NCBI GenBank assembly: GCA_900767825.1
Contig: CAAGAN010000007.1
Location: forward strand, 1-20,865
DNA from: Bacilli bacterium
GTDB taxonomy: Bacteria > Bacillota_I > Bacilli_A > RFN20 > CAG-826
DNA length: 20,865 nt
Direction: 5' to 3'
Shown here: positions 1 through 6,557 of the stretch, one piece after another
How the letters are laid out: each line of letters opens with the position of its first letter
Numbering within the stretch: the stretch's first letter is position 1
Made by a program: the position numbers and the translations under genes
Notes under the pieces: generated by a model
Database searches by the model: none
What the model was told of the DNA's origin: nothing
Seen by the model: the letters and a program-made list of their open reading frames with translations, nothing else

Positions 1-10
1 GCTACTATTA

Positions 11-116
11 TGGAGGATTTTTAAATCTCTTGTAAATTTAGGGGGTTATCGAGGCATTAAAAAAGGGGTTCAACCCACGGAAACCCCACGTTGACCCCCC
101 AAAAAAGTGGAGAACC
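11..116 (-). repeat. Left arm of a 106-bp inverted repeat around nifJ
   Basis: The reverse complement of 4017-4122 aligns here without gaps, with 98 of 106 bases identical by hand count. Read on the minus strand, it contains GGGGTT (complement of 82-87) and AACCCC (complement of 65-70) around a short loop, followed by a run of six T's (complement of 59-64). This is the layout of an intrinsic terminator pointing left. The other end carries a CAC-A/T-rich-GTGG block next to GTGGAGAACC. No coding capacity is seen. Confidence 0.85.
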
Positions 117-130
117 CAATTTATAAACTC

Positions 131-171
131 AAAAGGCTCGAATGAAAGGAAACTGACAGGAGAGCCTTTTT
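131..171 (+). terminator. Hairpin with long loop and T-run
   Basis: AAAAGGCTC at 131-139 is perfectly complementary to GAGCCTTTT at 162-170, and the T-run continues to 171. The 9-bp stem and T's fit an intrinsic terminator, but the loop of 22 bases is longer than usual. It would end transcripts coming from the left of the window. Confidence 0.45.
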
Positions 172-231
172 ATGTTGGCCTTTTAGGCAAGGCAAGCTGA
201 GTGCTTCAAAAGTTAAGGAAAATTAACTATA

Positions 232-255
232 AGCCCCTTTTAGGGGCTATTTTTA
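232..255 (+). terminator. Intrinsic terminator upstream of nifJ promoter
   Basis: AGCCCC (232-237) pairs with GGGGCT (243-248) across a 5-base loop and is followed by a T-rich tail (249-255). It sits just before the nifJ promoter and would insulate nifJ from leftward neighbours. Confidence 0.65.
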
Positions 256-263
256 AATCAACA

Positions 264-292
264 TTGTTTATAGACTCCAAAGAAACTATACT
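264..292 (+). promoter_or_regulatory. nifJ promoter (sigma-70/SigA type)
   Basis: TTGTTT (264-269) and TATACT (287-292) are separated by 17 bases, which fits a housekeeping promoter. The predicted start is near 299, giving a leader of about 29 nt. The same TTGTTT/TATACT pair occurs before pgk, so the two central-metabolism units appear to share promoter type. Confidence 0.65.
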
Positions 293-327
293 AAGGTCAT
301 TAAGGAGATTTTTATCTATTTTTGAAT

Positions 328-3300
328 ATGGCAGAAATCAAGAAAACAATGAAATCCGTTGATGGCAATACTGCAGCCGCAATGGAATCCTACTATTTCA
401 CTGAAGTAGCAGCTATCTATCCTATCACTCCATCTTCACCAATGGCCGAACTTGTTGACGTCATGGCTTCTAAGGGAACCAAGAACTATTTTGGTGCTCC
501 AGTCAAGGTTGTCGAAATGCAATCCGAAGCCGGTGCTTCTGGCGCTGTCCATGGTGCTTTACAAGGCGGTGCATTATCAACCACATTTACAGCTAGCCAA
601 GGCTTGCTCTTAATGATTCCAAATATCTACAAGTGGTGTGGTGAATTATTACCTGCAGTACTTCATGTTGCAGCTAGATCTTTAGCTACCCGTGCTCTAT
701 CTATCTTTGGTGACCACCAAGACGTCTATGCTATTAGACAAACTGGTATCACCATGATAGTTTCCAATTCCGTCCAAGAAATCGCTGACCTTACTCCAGT
801 TGCCCATTTAACTGCAATTGAATCAAGTGTCCCAGTTTGCCATTTCTTCGATGGTTTCCGTACTTCTCACGAAGTCCAAAACGTTGAATTCGTTGATGAA
901 AACGAATGGAAGAAGCTTCTTCCAATGGACAAGGTTGAAGAATTTAGGGCTAGAGCCTTAAATCCACATACCCATGCCGTTACTCGTGGCGGAGCTGAAA
1001 ATGATGATATCTATTTCCAAGCTAGGGAAGCCCAAAACGAACATTTCAACCATGTAGTCGAAGTTGCTTCTAAATATTTTGCAGAAGCCACTAGATTAAC
1101 TGGTAGAAAATACGCCCCATTTGTATATTATGGTGACGAAAATGCTACCAAGGTCATCGTTGCCATGGGTTCAGTTGATGAAACTGCCATGGAAGTTGTT
1201 GATGAATTAAATAAGACAGGCGAACATGTTGGCTTAGTCAAAGTCCATTTGTATCGTCCATTCTCTGCTAAATTACTTTCTGAAGCTATCCCAGCCTCTG
1301 TTAAAAAGATTGCTGTCTTAGATAGAACTAAAGAAAGTGGTGCTATCGGCGAACCTCTATACCTAGATGTAGTCGCTGCTATGGCTAGTGTTAACCGTAA
1401 ATTCGACCAAATCATCGGCGGACGTTATGGCTTATCCTCCAAGGATACTCAACCAAAGGATGTCAAATCCGTATTCGATTTCCTCGATAACGAAAATAAC
1501 TGGAATGGTTTCACCATTGGAATCAAAGATGATGTTACCCATCTATCTATCCCAGTTGATGAAAAGTTTGTTATCCCACATAGCTATACTTCCTGCTTAT
1601 TCTATGGATTAGGCAGTGATGGTACAGTTTCTGCTAACAAGAGCTCCATCAAGATCATCGGCGATGCCACTGGACAATATGCCCAAGCCTATTTCCAATA
1701 TGACTCTAGAAAAGCCGGTGGAACTACCCGTAGCCATCTCCGCTTTGGCAAAGAACCAATCCATTCTGAATATTATGTAAAGAATGCTGATTTCATTTCT
1801 TGCTCCCTTGATACCTATATCTTCAAATTCGATATCATCTCGAATTTAAAAGAAGGTGGAACATTCTTGCTAAATACCAACATGGATGATGAAACATTAG
1901 TCAAGTCCATGCCAAACCGTATGAAGCATTTATTGGCTGCAAAACATGCTAAGTTCTATGTTATTGATGCTAATAAGCTAGCCGCTGAATGCCACATGGG
2001 ACGCCATACCAATACCACATTGCAAGCCGCTTTCTTCAAGCTTTCCCCATCCATCATGGATTATAGCGAAGCCGAGAAGTGGATGAAGAAATTCGTCGAG
2101 AAGAGCTATGCCAAGAAGGGTATGGATATCGTCCAAAATAACTATGATGCCATCGATGCCGGTCCAAAGGGATTAAGAGAAATCGCTATTGATCCAGCTT
2201 GGATTAATCTCCCATATAACAAGGTTGCTACTGCCGATACTGGCGACACCTATTATGATGAATATGTCGAAGTCATTGACCGTCTTGATGGTGATGAACT
2301 CCCAACTAGCGCCTTCACTAAACATGAATTATTAGATGGTACCATGAATGAAAACATCACATTCAAGCAAAAAAGAGGTATTGCCGATAGAGTTCCACAA
2401 TGGAATCCAACCTATTGTATCGAATGTAACCAATGCGCATTTGTTTGCCCACACGCTACAATCCGTCCATATCTATTAAATGAAGAAGAAGTTGCCAATG
2501 CTCCAGAACTAGTAAAGAATGGCTTAAAGCCAGCTATTGGAACTGCTGATAAATCACTCAAGTTCAGAATCCAAGTCTCTACTAGCAATTGTGTTGGCTG
2601 CGGACTTTGCGTTGCCGAATGTATGGCCAATGCTAATGCTAACAAGATGGGCAATGACCACTTTGCCTTAAAGATGGTTGATGCCCATAGCCAAGTCAAG
2701 GAACAAGAAGCTGCTGATTATTGCTATGCCCATGTTAGTGAAAAGAAGAACCAATTCCCAGCTGCGCTAGAAAATGGCGTCAAAGGACTTGGCTTCAAGA
2801 AGCCTTACATGGAAGTAAGTGGTGCTTGTGCTGGTTGCGGCGAAGCTCCTTATTACCGTATTGTTTCCCAATTATTTGGTAAGGATATGTTAGTAGCCAA
2901 TGCTACTGGATGCTCTTCCATCTATTGCGGATCTACCCCATTGACCCCATTTGTCAATGAAAATGGAAAGAATGGACCTGCCTGGGCTAACTCCTTATTC
3001 GAAGACAATGCCGAATATGGATTTGGTATGAGAATTGCCTCTGACCAAAAGATGGCCCAAATCGTTAGAATTCTTAACGAAGCCAAAGCTAATGCAGATG
3101 TCGAACCTGAATTAGTTGCAGTTATCGATAAATATCTAGCTAACCTCAAGAATAGAGACGAAGTAAGAAAACTAGTTCCAGAATTAATGAAATTAGTCGA
3201 AGCTTCTAAAGTCGAATCCGTCAAGGAACTCAAACTCTATGAACGTGACTTAGTCGATAAGTCTGTCTGGATTGTTGGTGGTGACGGCTGGAGCTATGAT

Positions 3301-3906
3301 ATTGGTTATGGTGGAGTTGACCACGTATTAGCCAATGAGGCCGATGTCAATGTCTTGGTATTAGATACCGAAGTCTATTCCAACACCGGTGGACAAGCTT
3401 CTAAGTCCTCTCAAACTGGATCTATTAATAAATTCACTGCTTCTGGTAAGAAAGAAGCCAAGAAGAACCTTGCCCTAATGGCTATGGCTTATGGACATGT
3501 CTATGTTGCCCAAATCGCATTAGGCGCAAATCCAGCCAAGGCTATCCAAGCCCTCAAGGAAGCTGAATCCTATAATGGACCATCATTAGTTATCTGCTAC
3601 TGCCCATGCGCTGAACAACATATCAAAGGCGGACTTGTTAATTCCATTAAGGAAGAAAAGAAAGCCGTTGAATGTGGTTACTTCACAACATTTAGATATG
3701 ATCCACGTCTAAAAGCAGAAGGTAAGTCCCCACTTACTATCGATTGCAAGGAACCTGATTTCACCAAATTACGTGACTTCATCATGCAAGAAACCAGATT
3801 CTCTCAACTTCCAATTGTTAACCCAGAACATGCCGAAGAACTTCTAACCAAGACTGAGAAGTATGCTAAGGAAAGATGGGAAAACATCAAGAAGTTTGGT
3901 GCTTAA
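328..3906 (+). CDS. nifJ: Pyruvate:ferredoxin (flavodoxin) oxidoreductase
   Basis: Single-chain PFOR of 1192 aa, the usual length for the fused enzyme. It oxidises pyruvate plus CoA to acetyl-CoA and CO2 in the cytoplasm and reduces ferredoxin. The N-terminus carries the family signature DGNTAA...AIYPITPSSPMAE. Two 4Fe-4S clusters are ligated by C697/C700/C703/C707 and C755/C758/C761/C765. In the second, the usual Pro after the last Cys is Met. A third cluster is expected at C834/C837 with a late Cys in the YCPC segment (about 1092-1094). Thiamine diphosphate binding is shown by GGDGWSYDIGYGG (about 984-996) and SNTGGQ. The gene stands alone with its own promoter and terminator. ATG 328 is chosen because the family starts close to here. 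The AAGGAG at 302-307 lies 20 bases upstream, and TTG 322 (two residues more) would sit nearer. Codon use is strongly C-ending, suggesting high expression. Confidence 0.97.
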   Translation: MAEIKKTMKSVDGNTAAAMESYYFTEVAAIYPITPSSPMAELVDVMASKGTKNYFGAPVKVVEMQSEAGASGAVHGALQGGALSTTFTASQGLLLMIPNIYKWCGELLPAVLHVAARSLATRALSIFGDHQDVYAIRQTGITMIVSNSVQEIADLTPVAHLTAIESSVPVCHFFDGFRTSHEVQNVEFVDENEWKKLLPMDKVEEFRARALNPHTHAVTRGGAENDDIYFQAREAQNEHFNHVVEVASKYFAEATRLTGRKYAPFVYYGDENATKVIVAMGSVDETAMEVVDELNKTGEHVGLVKVHLYRPFSAKLLSEAIPASVKKIAVLDRTKESGAIGEPLYLDVVAAMASVNRKFDQIIGGRYGLSSKDTQPKDVKSVFDFLDNENNWNGFTIGIKDDVTHLSIPVDEKFVIPHSYTSCLFYGLGSDGTVSANKSSIKIIGDATGQYAQAYFQYDSRKAGGTTRSHLRFGKEPIHSEYYVKNADFISCSLDTYIFKFDIISNLKEGGTFLLNTNMDDETLVKSMPNRMKHLLAAKHAKFYVIDANKLAAECHMGRHTNTTLQAAFFKLSPSIMDYSEAEKWMKKFVEKSYAKKGMDIVQNNYDAIDAGPKGLREIAIDPAWINLPYNKVATADTGDTYYDEYVEVIDRLDGDELPTSAFTKHELLDGTMNENITFKQKRGIADRVPQWNPTYCIECNQCAFVCPHATIRPYLLNEEEVANAPELVKNGLKPAIGTADKSLKFRIQVSTSNCVGCGLCVAECMANANANKMGNDHFALKMVDAHSQVKEQEAADYCYAHVSEKKNQFPAALENGVKGLGFKKPYMEVSGACAGCGEAPYYRIVSQLFGKDMLVANATGCSSIYCGSTPLTPFVNENGKNGPAWANSLFEDNAEYGFGMRIASDQKMAQIVRILNEAKANADVEPELVAVIDKYLANLKNRDEVRKLVPELMKLVEASKVESVKELKLYERDLVDKSVWIVGGDGWSYDIGYGGVDHVLANEADVNVLVLDTEVYSNTGGQASKSSQTGSINKFTASGKKEAKKNLALMAMAYGHVYVAQIALGANPAKAIQALKEAESYNGPSLVICYCPCAEQHIKGGLVNSIKEEKKAVECGYFTTFRYDPRLKAEGKSPLTIDCKEPDFTKLRDFIMQETRFSQLPIVNPEHAEELLTKTEKYAKERWENIKKFGA

Positions 3907-3926
3907 TATCTAATCTAACTCAAATT

Positions 3927-3953
3927 GACCTCCATTAATTTGGGGGTCTTTTT
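3927..3953 (+). terminator. Intrinsic terminator of nifJ
   Basis: GACCTCC (3927-3933) pairs with GGGGGTC (3942-3948), including one G-T pair, around an 8-base loop, and is followed by TTTTT. It lies about 20 bases after the nifJ stop codon. A second hairpin in the downstream repeat (4046-4073) could back it up. Confidence 0.8.
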
Positions 3954-4016
3954 AATTGACTCTGTTACAAATGCCAAAAATCAATAAAATTGGCAAAAGT
4001 AACAGCTTATATTTCT

Positions 4017-4122
4017 GGTTCTCCACTTTTTTGTGGGGTCAACGTGGGGTTTCCGTGGGTGGAACCCCTTTTTCCAAGCCTTGATAACCCTCTAAATTTA
4101 CAAGAGATTTTAAAATCCTCCA
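4017..4122 (+). repeat. Right arm of the 106-bp inverted repeat, with a built-in terminator
   Basis: This is the partner of 11-116 in inverted orientation: gap-free, with 8 mismatches in 106. On the plus strand GGGGTT (4046-4051) plus CC (4053-4054) pairs with GG plus AACCCC (4061-4068), with one bulged T, and is followed by TTTTT (4069-4073). CCAC-TTTTTT-GTGG (4023-4036) forms a second small hairpin. It could act as a second terminator behind nifJ. Confidence 0.85.
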
Positions 4123-4426
4123 CAAACAGCTGTTCTTTATCTATATAAAAAGCCACTGGTTTGCATTGCCGTTGGAAATTGTCCGATGCTGTCAGGAAGG
4201 TTTTTTATTATAGTGAAGGTTTTACTCATCCATGCACCCAAAGTCGTTTTTTAAAATGAAAACTGGATAGCATCGGTTTCAACACCATGTTCCAATTGCC
4301 TCCAAATATTTGCCGATAAGGAAAGGGATCTTTCCATGTGGATGGATTGCCATTGTTGCAAAAAGTCGAGATGATACAGTCCTCGAGAAAGACCCCACGA
4401 AAAACAATAGATTTCATAAACAAGCC

Positions 4427-4451
4427 GACCCCACAAAAAAGTGGAGAACCA
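4427..4451 (-). repeat. Third, partial copy of the nifJ-flanking repeat
   Basis: A 25-base block, GACCCCAC-AAAAAA-GTGGAGAACCA, is shared exactly with the right arm read on its minus strand. About 20 bases upstream, the CCCCACG at 4393-4399 recalls the next segment of the repeat, but a non-matching stretch separates them. It is in the same orientation as the left arm (11-116). It includes the small CCAC/GTGG hairpin but not the GGGGTT/AACCCC one. Confidence 0.6.
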
Positions 4452-4487
4452 TATTTCTTTTTGACTATAATGGCCGTAATCAACTTT

Positions 4488-4510
4488 CTAACAATTTTAA
4501 AAAACTTTCC
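4488..4510 (+). repeat. 23-bp direct repeat, copy 1
   Basis: The block CTAACAATTTTAAAAAACTTTCC recurs at 4598-4620 with one base changed, 110 bases apart. The role is unknown. It could be debris of the same insertion events as the neighbouring repeat fragments. Confidence 0.5.
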
Positions 4511-4597
4511 TTAAATTTAGCCCTTTTTGCTTATATTTTTTAAGATGCGTTTTTTTAAAATCTCGATATTATCGGTATAATTGTTGTTATAATTCAT

Positions 4598-4620
4598 CTA
4601 ACATTTTTAAAAAACTTTCC
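4598..4620 (+). repeat. 23-bp direct repeat, copy 2
   Basis: This is the second copy of the block at 4488-4510, with one mismatch, in the same orientation. No palindrome or promoter is obvious in it. Confidence 0.5.
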
Positions 4621-4663
4621 AAGTATTTTTTTCATCAATTATTGGTTGCTTATAGAAGCGGGA

Positions 4664-4712
4664 GTGGAGGAGCCGCGAAATGGGAATTGCTCTTTAAATT
4701 TAGGGCGTTTTT
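4664..4712 (-). repeat. Degraded fragment of the nifJ-flanking repeat (other half)
   Basis: It starts with GTGGAGGA and contains CTCTTTAAATTTAGGGCGTT. These match the first third of the left arm (TGGAGGA at 11-17 and CTCTTGTAAATTTAGGGGGTT at 27-47), with an extra GC-richer insertion between. The alignment is imperfect, so this is a relic rather than a full copy. Confidence 0.4.
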
Positions 4713-4734
4713 TCTAGCTTCATGATGTAATAAT

Positions 4735-4783
4735 GTTAAATATAATTGACAAATAACTACATCTTTGTTAAATATAATTGACA
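4735..4783 (+). promoter_or_regulatory. hip operator: two direct repeats overlapping the promoter
   Basis: GTTAAATATAATTGACA occurs twice, at 4735-4751 and 4767-4783, starting 32 bases apart (about three helical turns). Each copy is an imperfect palindrome. TTGACA in copy 1 (4746-4751) and TAAATA (4769-4774) in copy 2 are 17 bases apart and can serve as -35 and -10. A repressor bound to both copies would therefore cover the promoter, as expected for autoregulation of a HipB-type antitoxin. Confidence 0.65.
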
Positions 4784-4795
4784 TTAGGTGATTAT

Positions 4796-5107
4796 ATGAA
4801 AAGAACAGAAGCTGTTTTACTTCCAAAAGTACTTAATAACCTTGCTAGGCTAGGGGAAAACATCAAATTAGCAAGACTTAGAAGAAATTTGTCTATGCGT
4901 TTAATATGTGAACGTGCGCATATATCGCGTCCTACTTTAATTAGTATCGAAAAAGGTTCACCAAATGTATCTCTTGGTCTATATGCTGCGGTTCTTAATG
5001 CTTTGGGAAACCATGATGATGAACTTGCGAATGTGTTATTAGAAGATAAAGTCGGTAGAACGATTCTAGATCTAAATATCAAGGTTCCAAAAAGAGGTAG
5101 AAAATGA
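4796..5107 (+). CDS. HipB-like XRE-family antitoxin/transcriptional regulator
   Basis: This is a 103-aa DNA-binding protein with a Cro/C1-type helix-turn-helix at about residues 20-75 (LGENIKLARLRRNLSMRLI, then ISRPTLISIEKG). It ends in a basic tail, KVPKRGRK. ATG 4796 is chosen because AGGTG at 4786-4790 lies 5 bases before it; an in-frame TTG at 4778 falls inside the operator repeat and has no binding site. The stop overlaps the hipA start as ATGA. By position and size it is the antitoxin that would neutralise the HipA-like kinase and repress the operon through the direct repeats upstream. The family and pairing are clear; the toxin-antitoxin function is inferred from context. Confidence 0.85.
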   Translation: MKRTEAVLLPKVLNNLARLGENIKLARLRRNLSMRLICERAHISRPTLISIEKGSPNVSLGLYAAVLNALGNHDDELANVLLEDKVGRTILDLNIKVPKRGRK

Positions 5108-6303
5108 AAAAGTTATTCCTATTTTTATCTTTAAATTCCAAAGACGTTTTTGTGGGGACTTTGTCTTCTAATTTTGCACATGGCAACGAAGTTTTCATGT
5201 TTGAATTCTCAGACGAATATCTATTAAATAAGAATTATCCAATTGTCGATCCTCTTTTGTTCTATTTCTCTGGCCCTCAGTATGATTTCCATTTTCTCAA
5301 TGATATGGCGCCTGATCGTTTTGGCACCATTCTTATTGATAAATACGAACAAGTTGAGGCGCTAAAGAATAATAGGCCAGTTAAAAAACTAACACTAAGT
5401 GACTATTTGGTGAGGGTCAATGACTTAAGCAGGATGGGGGCGTTGAGAATTAAAGAAAAAATGGATGGCCCATTCTTGAATGATGATAGCGACAACGCAA
5501 TACCGCCGTATGTATATCTAAGAGATATTGAATATGCATCAATTAAATTAGAAGAAGACAATGATATTAATAACGATGTCTATAGAAGGCTTCTTCTCCC
5601 AGGCTCATCTTTAGGCGGAGCTAGACCGAAAGCTAGTGTTTATATTTCCGATGATGTTTATCTTGCTAAATTTCCTTCTAGAAATGATGGATATGATGTT
5701 GAATTATGGGAATATATTACTTTGGAGATAGCAAGAAAATTAGGATTAGATGTCCCCAAGACTAAACTAGATAAGTTCTCTAATTATGGTCACACATTAC
5801 TCGTAAAAAGATTTGATCGAGATAAAAGCAAAAGAATTCACTATATTAGTGCGGTTACTGCTTTAGGCACAACCGATGGGAGTAGTGGGCAATACTCCTA
5901 TTTAGATCTGGCTAACTTCATTAATTCTAATTGCGTTGACGTTCAAAAGAATTTGATTGAGCTATATAAAAGAATGGTATTTATATATCTTATTAATAAC
6001 ACGGATAATCATTTGCGGAACCACGCATTTATTTACCGTGAAAACGGCTATGAATTGTCGCCTTTGTTCGATGTGAATCCATCGTTTTATAATGCTGATT
6101 TTGAACTATCATTTGGAAACGAAAATACAGCGAATGGTTTAATTAGTGTTTCTAAATACTTCTACGTTGATGAAGAAAGTGCTAAAGAAATAATTAATGA
6201 TTTCAAAAATACAATAATCAATGAATTAAACAAATATATTTCAATTTATCCGAAGATTAGACTAGAGGCATCCACTCTTTTAAAAATAATCGAAAGCAAA
6301 TAA
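5104..6303 (+). CDS. HipA-like serine/threonine kinase toxin
   Basis: Member of the HipA kinase family, 399 aa (E. coli HipA is about 440). Family members phosphorylate a cellular target, in E. coli glutamyl-tRNA synthetase, and halt growth; the target here is unknown. Visible motifs are FHFLNDMAPDRFG in the N-terminal part (about 62-74), the GSSLGGARPKA loop (167-177) that carries the autophosphorylated Ser region, AKF (188-190) with the likely ATP-binding Lys, the catalytic NNTDNHLRN (298-306, Asp301) and the metal-binding LFDVNP (321-326, Asp323). All key residues are present, so the enzyme looks intact. It overlaps the hipB-like gene by four bases. It uses GCG and CCG codons more freely than its neighbours and lies between repeat fragments, which suggests horizontal acquisition. 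Confidence 0.9.
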   Translation: MKKLFLFLSLNSKDVFVGTLSSNFAHGNEVFMFEFSDEYLLNKNYPIVDPLLFYFSGPQYDFHFLNDMAPDRFGTILIDKYEQVEALKNNRPVKKLTLSDYLVRVNDLSRMGALRIKEKMDGPFLNDDSDNAIPPYVYLRDIEYASIKLEEDNDINNDVYRRLLLPGSSLGGARPKASVYISDDVYLAKFPSRNDGYDVELWEYITLEIARKLGLDVPKTKLDKFSNYGHTLLVKRFDRDKSKRIHYISAVTALGTTDGSSGQYSYLDLANFINSNCVDVQKNLIELYKRMVFIYLINNTDNHLRNHAFIYRENGYELSPLFDVNPSFYNADFELSFGNENTANGLISVSKYFYVDEESAKEIINDFKNTIINELNKYISIYPKIRLEASTLLKIIESK

Positions 6304-6320
6304 ATTTATCTTATTTAAAG

Positions 6321-6344
6321 AAAAAAGTTTCACTAGTGGAAACC
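6321..6344 (-). terminator. Possible terminator of tRNA-Pro (minus strand)
   Basis: Read on the minus strand, GTTTC and GAAAC pair around a 7-base loop and are followed by six T's (complement of 6321-6326). It lies about 40 bases beyond the 3' end of tRNA-Pro. The stem of 5 bp is short. The site coincides with a relic of the nifJ-flanking repeat. Confidence 0.45.
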
Positions 6345-6376
6345 CCAGGTAGTCTTCATAAAAACTGAGAATCTTT
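6327..6376 (-). repeat. Weak relic of the nifJ-flanking repeat
   Basis: GGAAACCCCA (6338-6347), followed by a run ending in CATAAAAACTGAGAATC, resembles the repeat segment GGAAACCCCACG...CACAAAAAAGTGGAGAACC in order and spacing, with roughly two thirds of the bases matching. Together with 4427-4451 and 4664-4712 it places the hip genes between members of one repeat family. The similarity is weak and could be partly chance. Confidence 0.35.
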
Positions 6377-6385
6377 TTTATTACA

Positions 6386-6462
6386 TGGTCGGAACGATGG
6401 GATTTGAACCCATGACCCCTACCACCCCAAGGTAGTGCACTACCAAGCTGTGCTACGTCCCG
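6386..6462 (-). tRNA. tRNA-Pro (anticodon GGG)
   Basis: The minus strand folds into a full cloverleaf of 77 nt with encoded CCA: acceptor CGGGACG/CGTTCCG with one G-U pair, D-stem GCAC/GTGC, anticodon stem CTACC/GGTAG with loop TTGGGGT, and T-stem ATGGG/CCCAT with loop TTCAAAT. The loop puts GGG at positions 34-36, which reads CCC and CCU. The C1-G72 pair is typical of bacterial tRNA-Pro. It lies opposite to the flanking protein genes. Confidence 0.93.
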
Positions 6463-6471
6463 AATGTTTCT

Positions 6472-6499
6472 ATTATACTAAAGTGAATGTAAGTTTCCA
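6472..6499 (-). promoter_or_regulatory. Promoter of tRNA-Pro
   Basis: On the minus strand TGGAAA (complement of 6494-6499) and a perfect TATAAT (complement of 6472-6477) are 16 bases apart. The -10 ends 9 bases before the mature tRNA 5' end. The -35 is only a 4/6 match. Confidence 0.55.
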
Positions 6500-6557
6500 C
6501 ATTATGTGATACTACATCTTTTTAACTATGTTAAAATTACCTAGAAAAGGATGAATT

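Larger units (their letters stand above)
1..327. other. Gene-free region upstream of nifJ
   Basis: No plausible coding region is seen. The stretch holds one arm of the long inverted repeat (11-116), a hairpin with a 22-base loop followed by T's (131-171), a second compact terminator (232-255) and the nifJ promoter (264-292). Two terminators in a row suggest that a transcription unit to the left of the window ends here, or that a short untranslated transcript is made between them. Neither can be settled from the sequence. Confidence 0.6.
4123..4795. other. Gene-free AT-rich region with repeat debris
   Basis: No convincing gene is seen. Short open frames exist on both strands (for example minus strand 4226-4483) but have no clear ribosome binding site, family motif or codon bias like the neighbours. 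The stretch holds partial copies of the nifJ-flanking repeat at 4427-4451 and 4664-4712, a 23-bp direct repeat (4488-4510 and 4598-4620), and the hip operator repeats at its right end. It reads like a decayed insertion region. Which element it came from cannot be told. Confidence 0.5.

Noticed and set aside
1128..3233. Several minus-strand open frames of 95-103 codons inside nifJ
   Set aside because: They are antisense shadows of a strongly codon-biased gene, without independent signals.
4226..4483. 85-codon minus-strand frame as a small gene
   Set aside because: It contains the repeat fragment 4427-4451 within its coding part, has no ribosome site and no recognised family; treated as debris.
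4778..4795. TTG start for the hipB-like gene
   Set aside because: It falls in the operator/-10 region, so it would not be transcribed properly; ATG 4796 has an AGGTG site at the right distance.
6386..6462. tRNA-Pro 3' end as integration site for the hipBA segment
   Set aside because: No second copy of the tRNA 3' end was found on the far side of hipBA, and no integrase is present.
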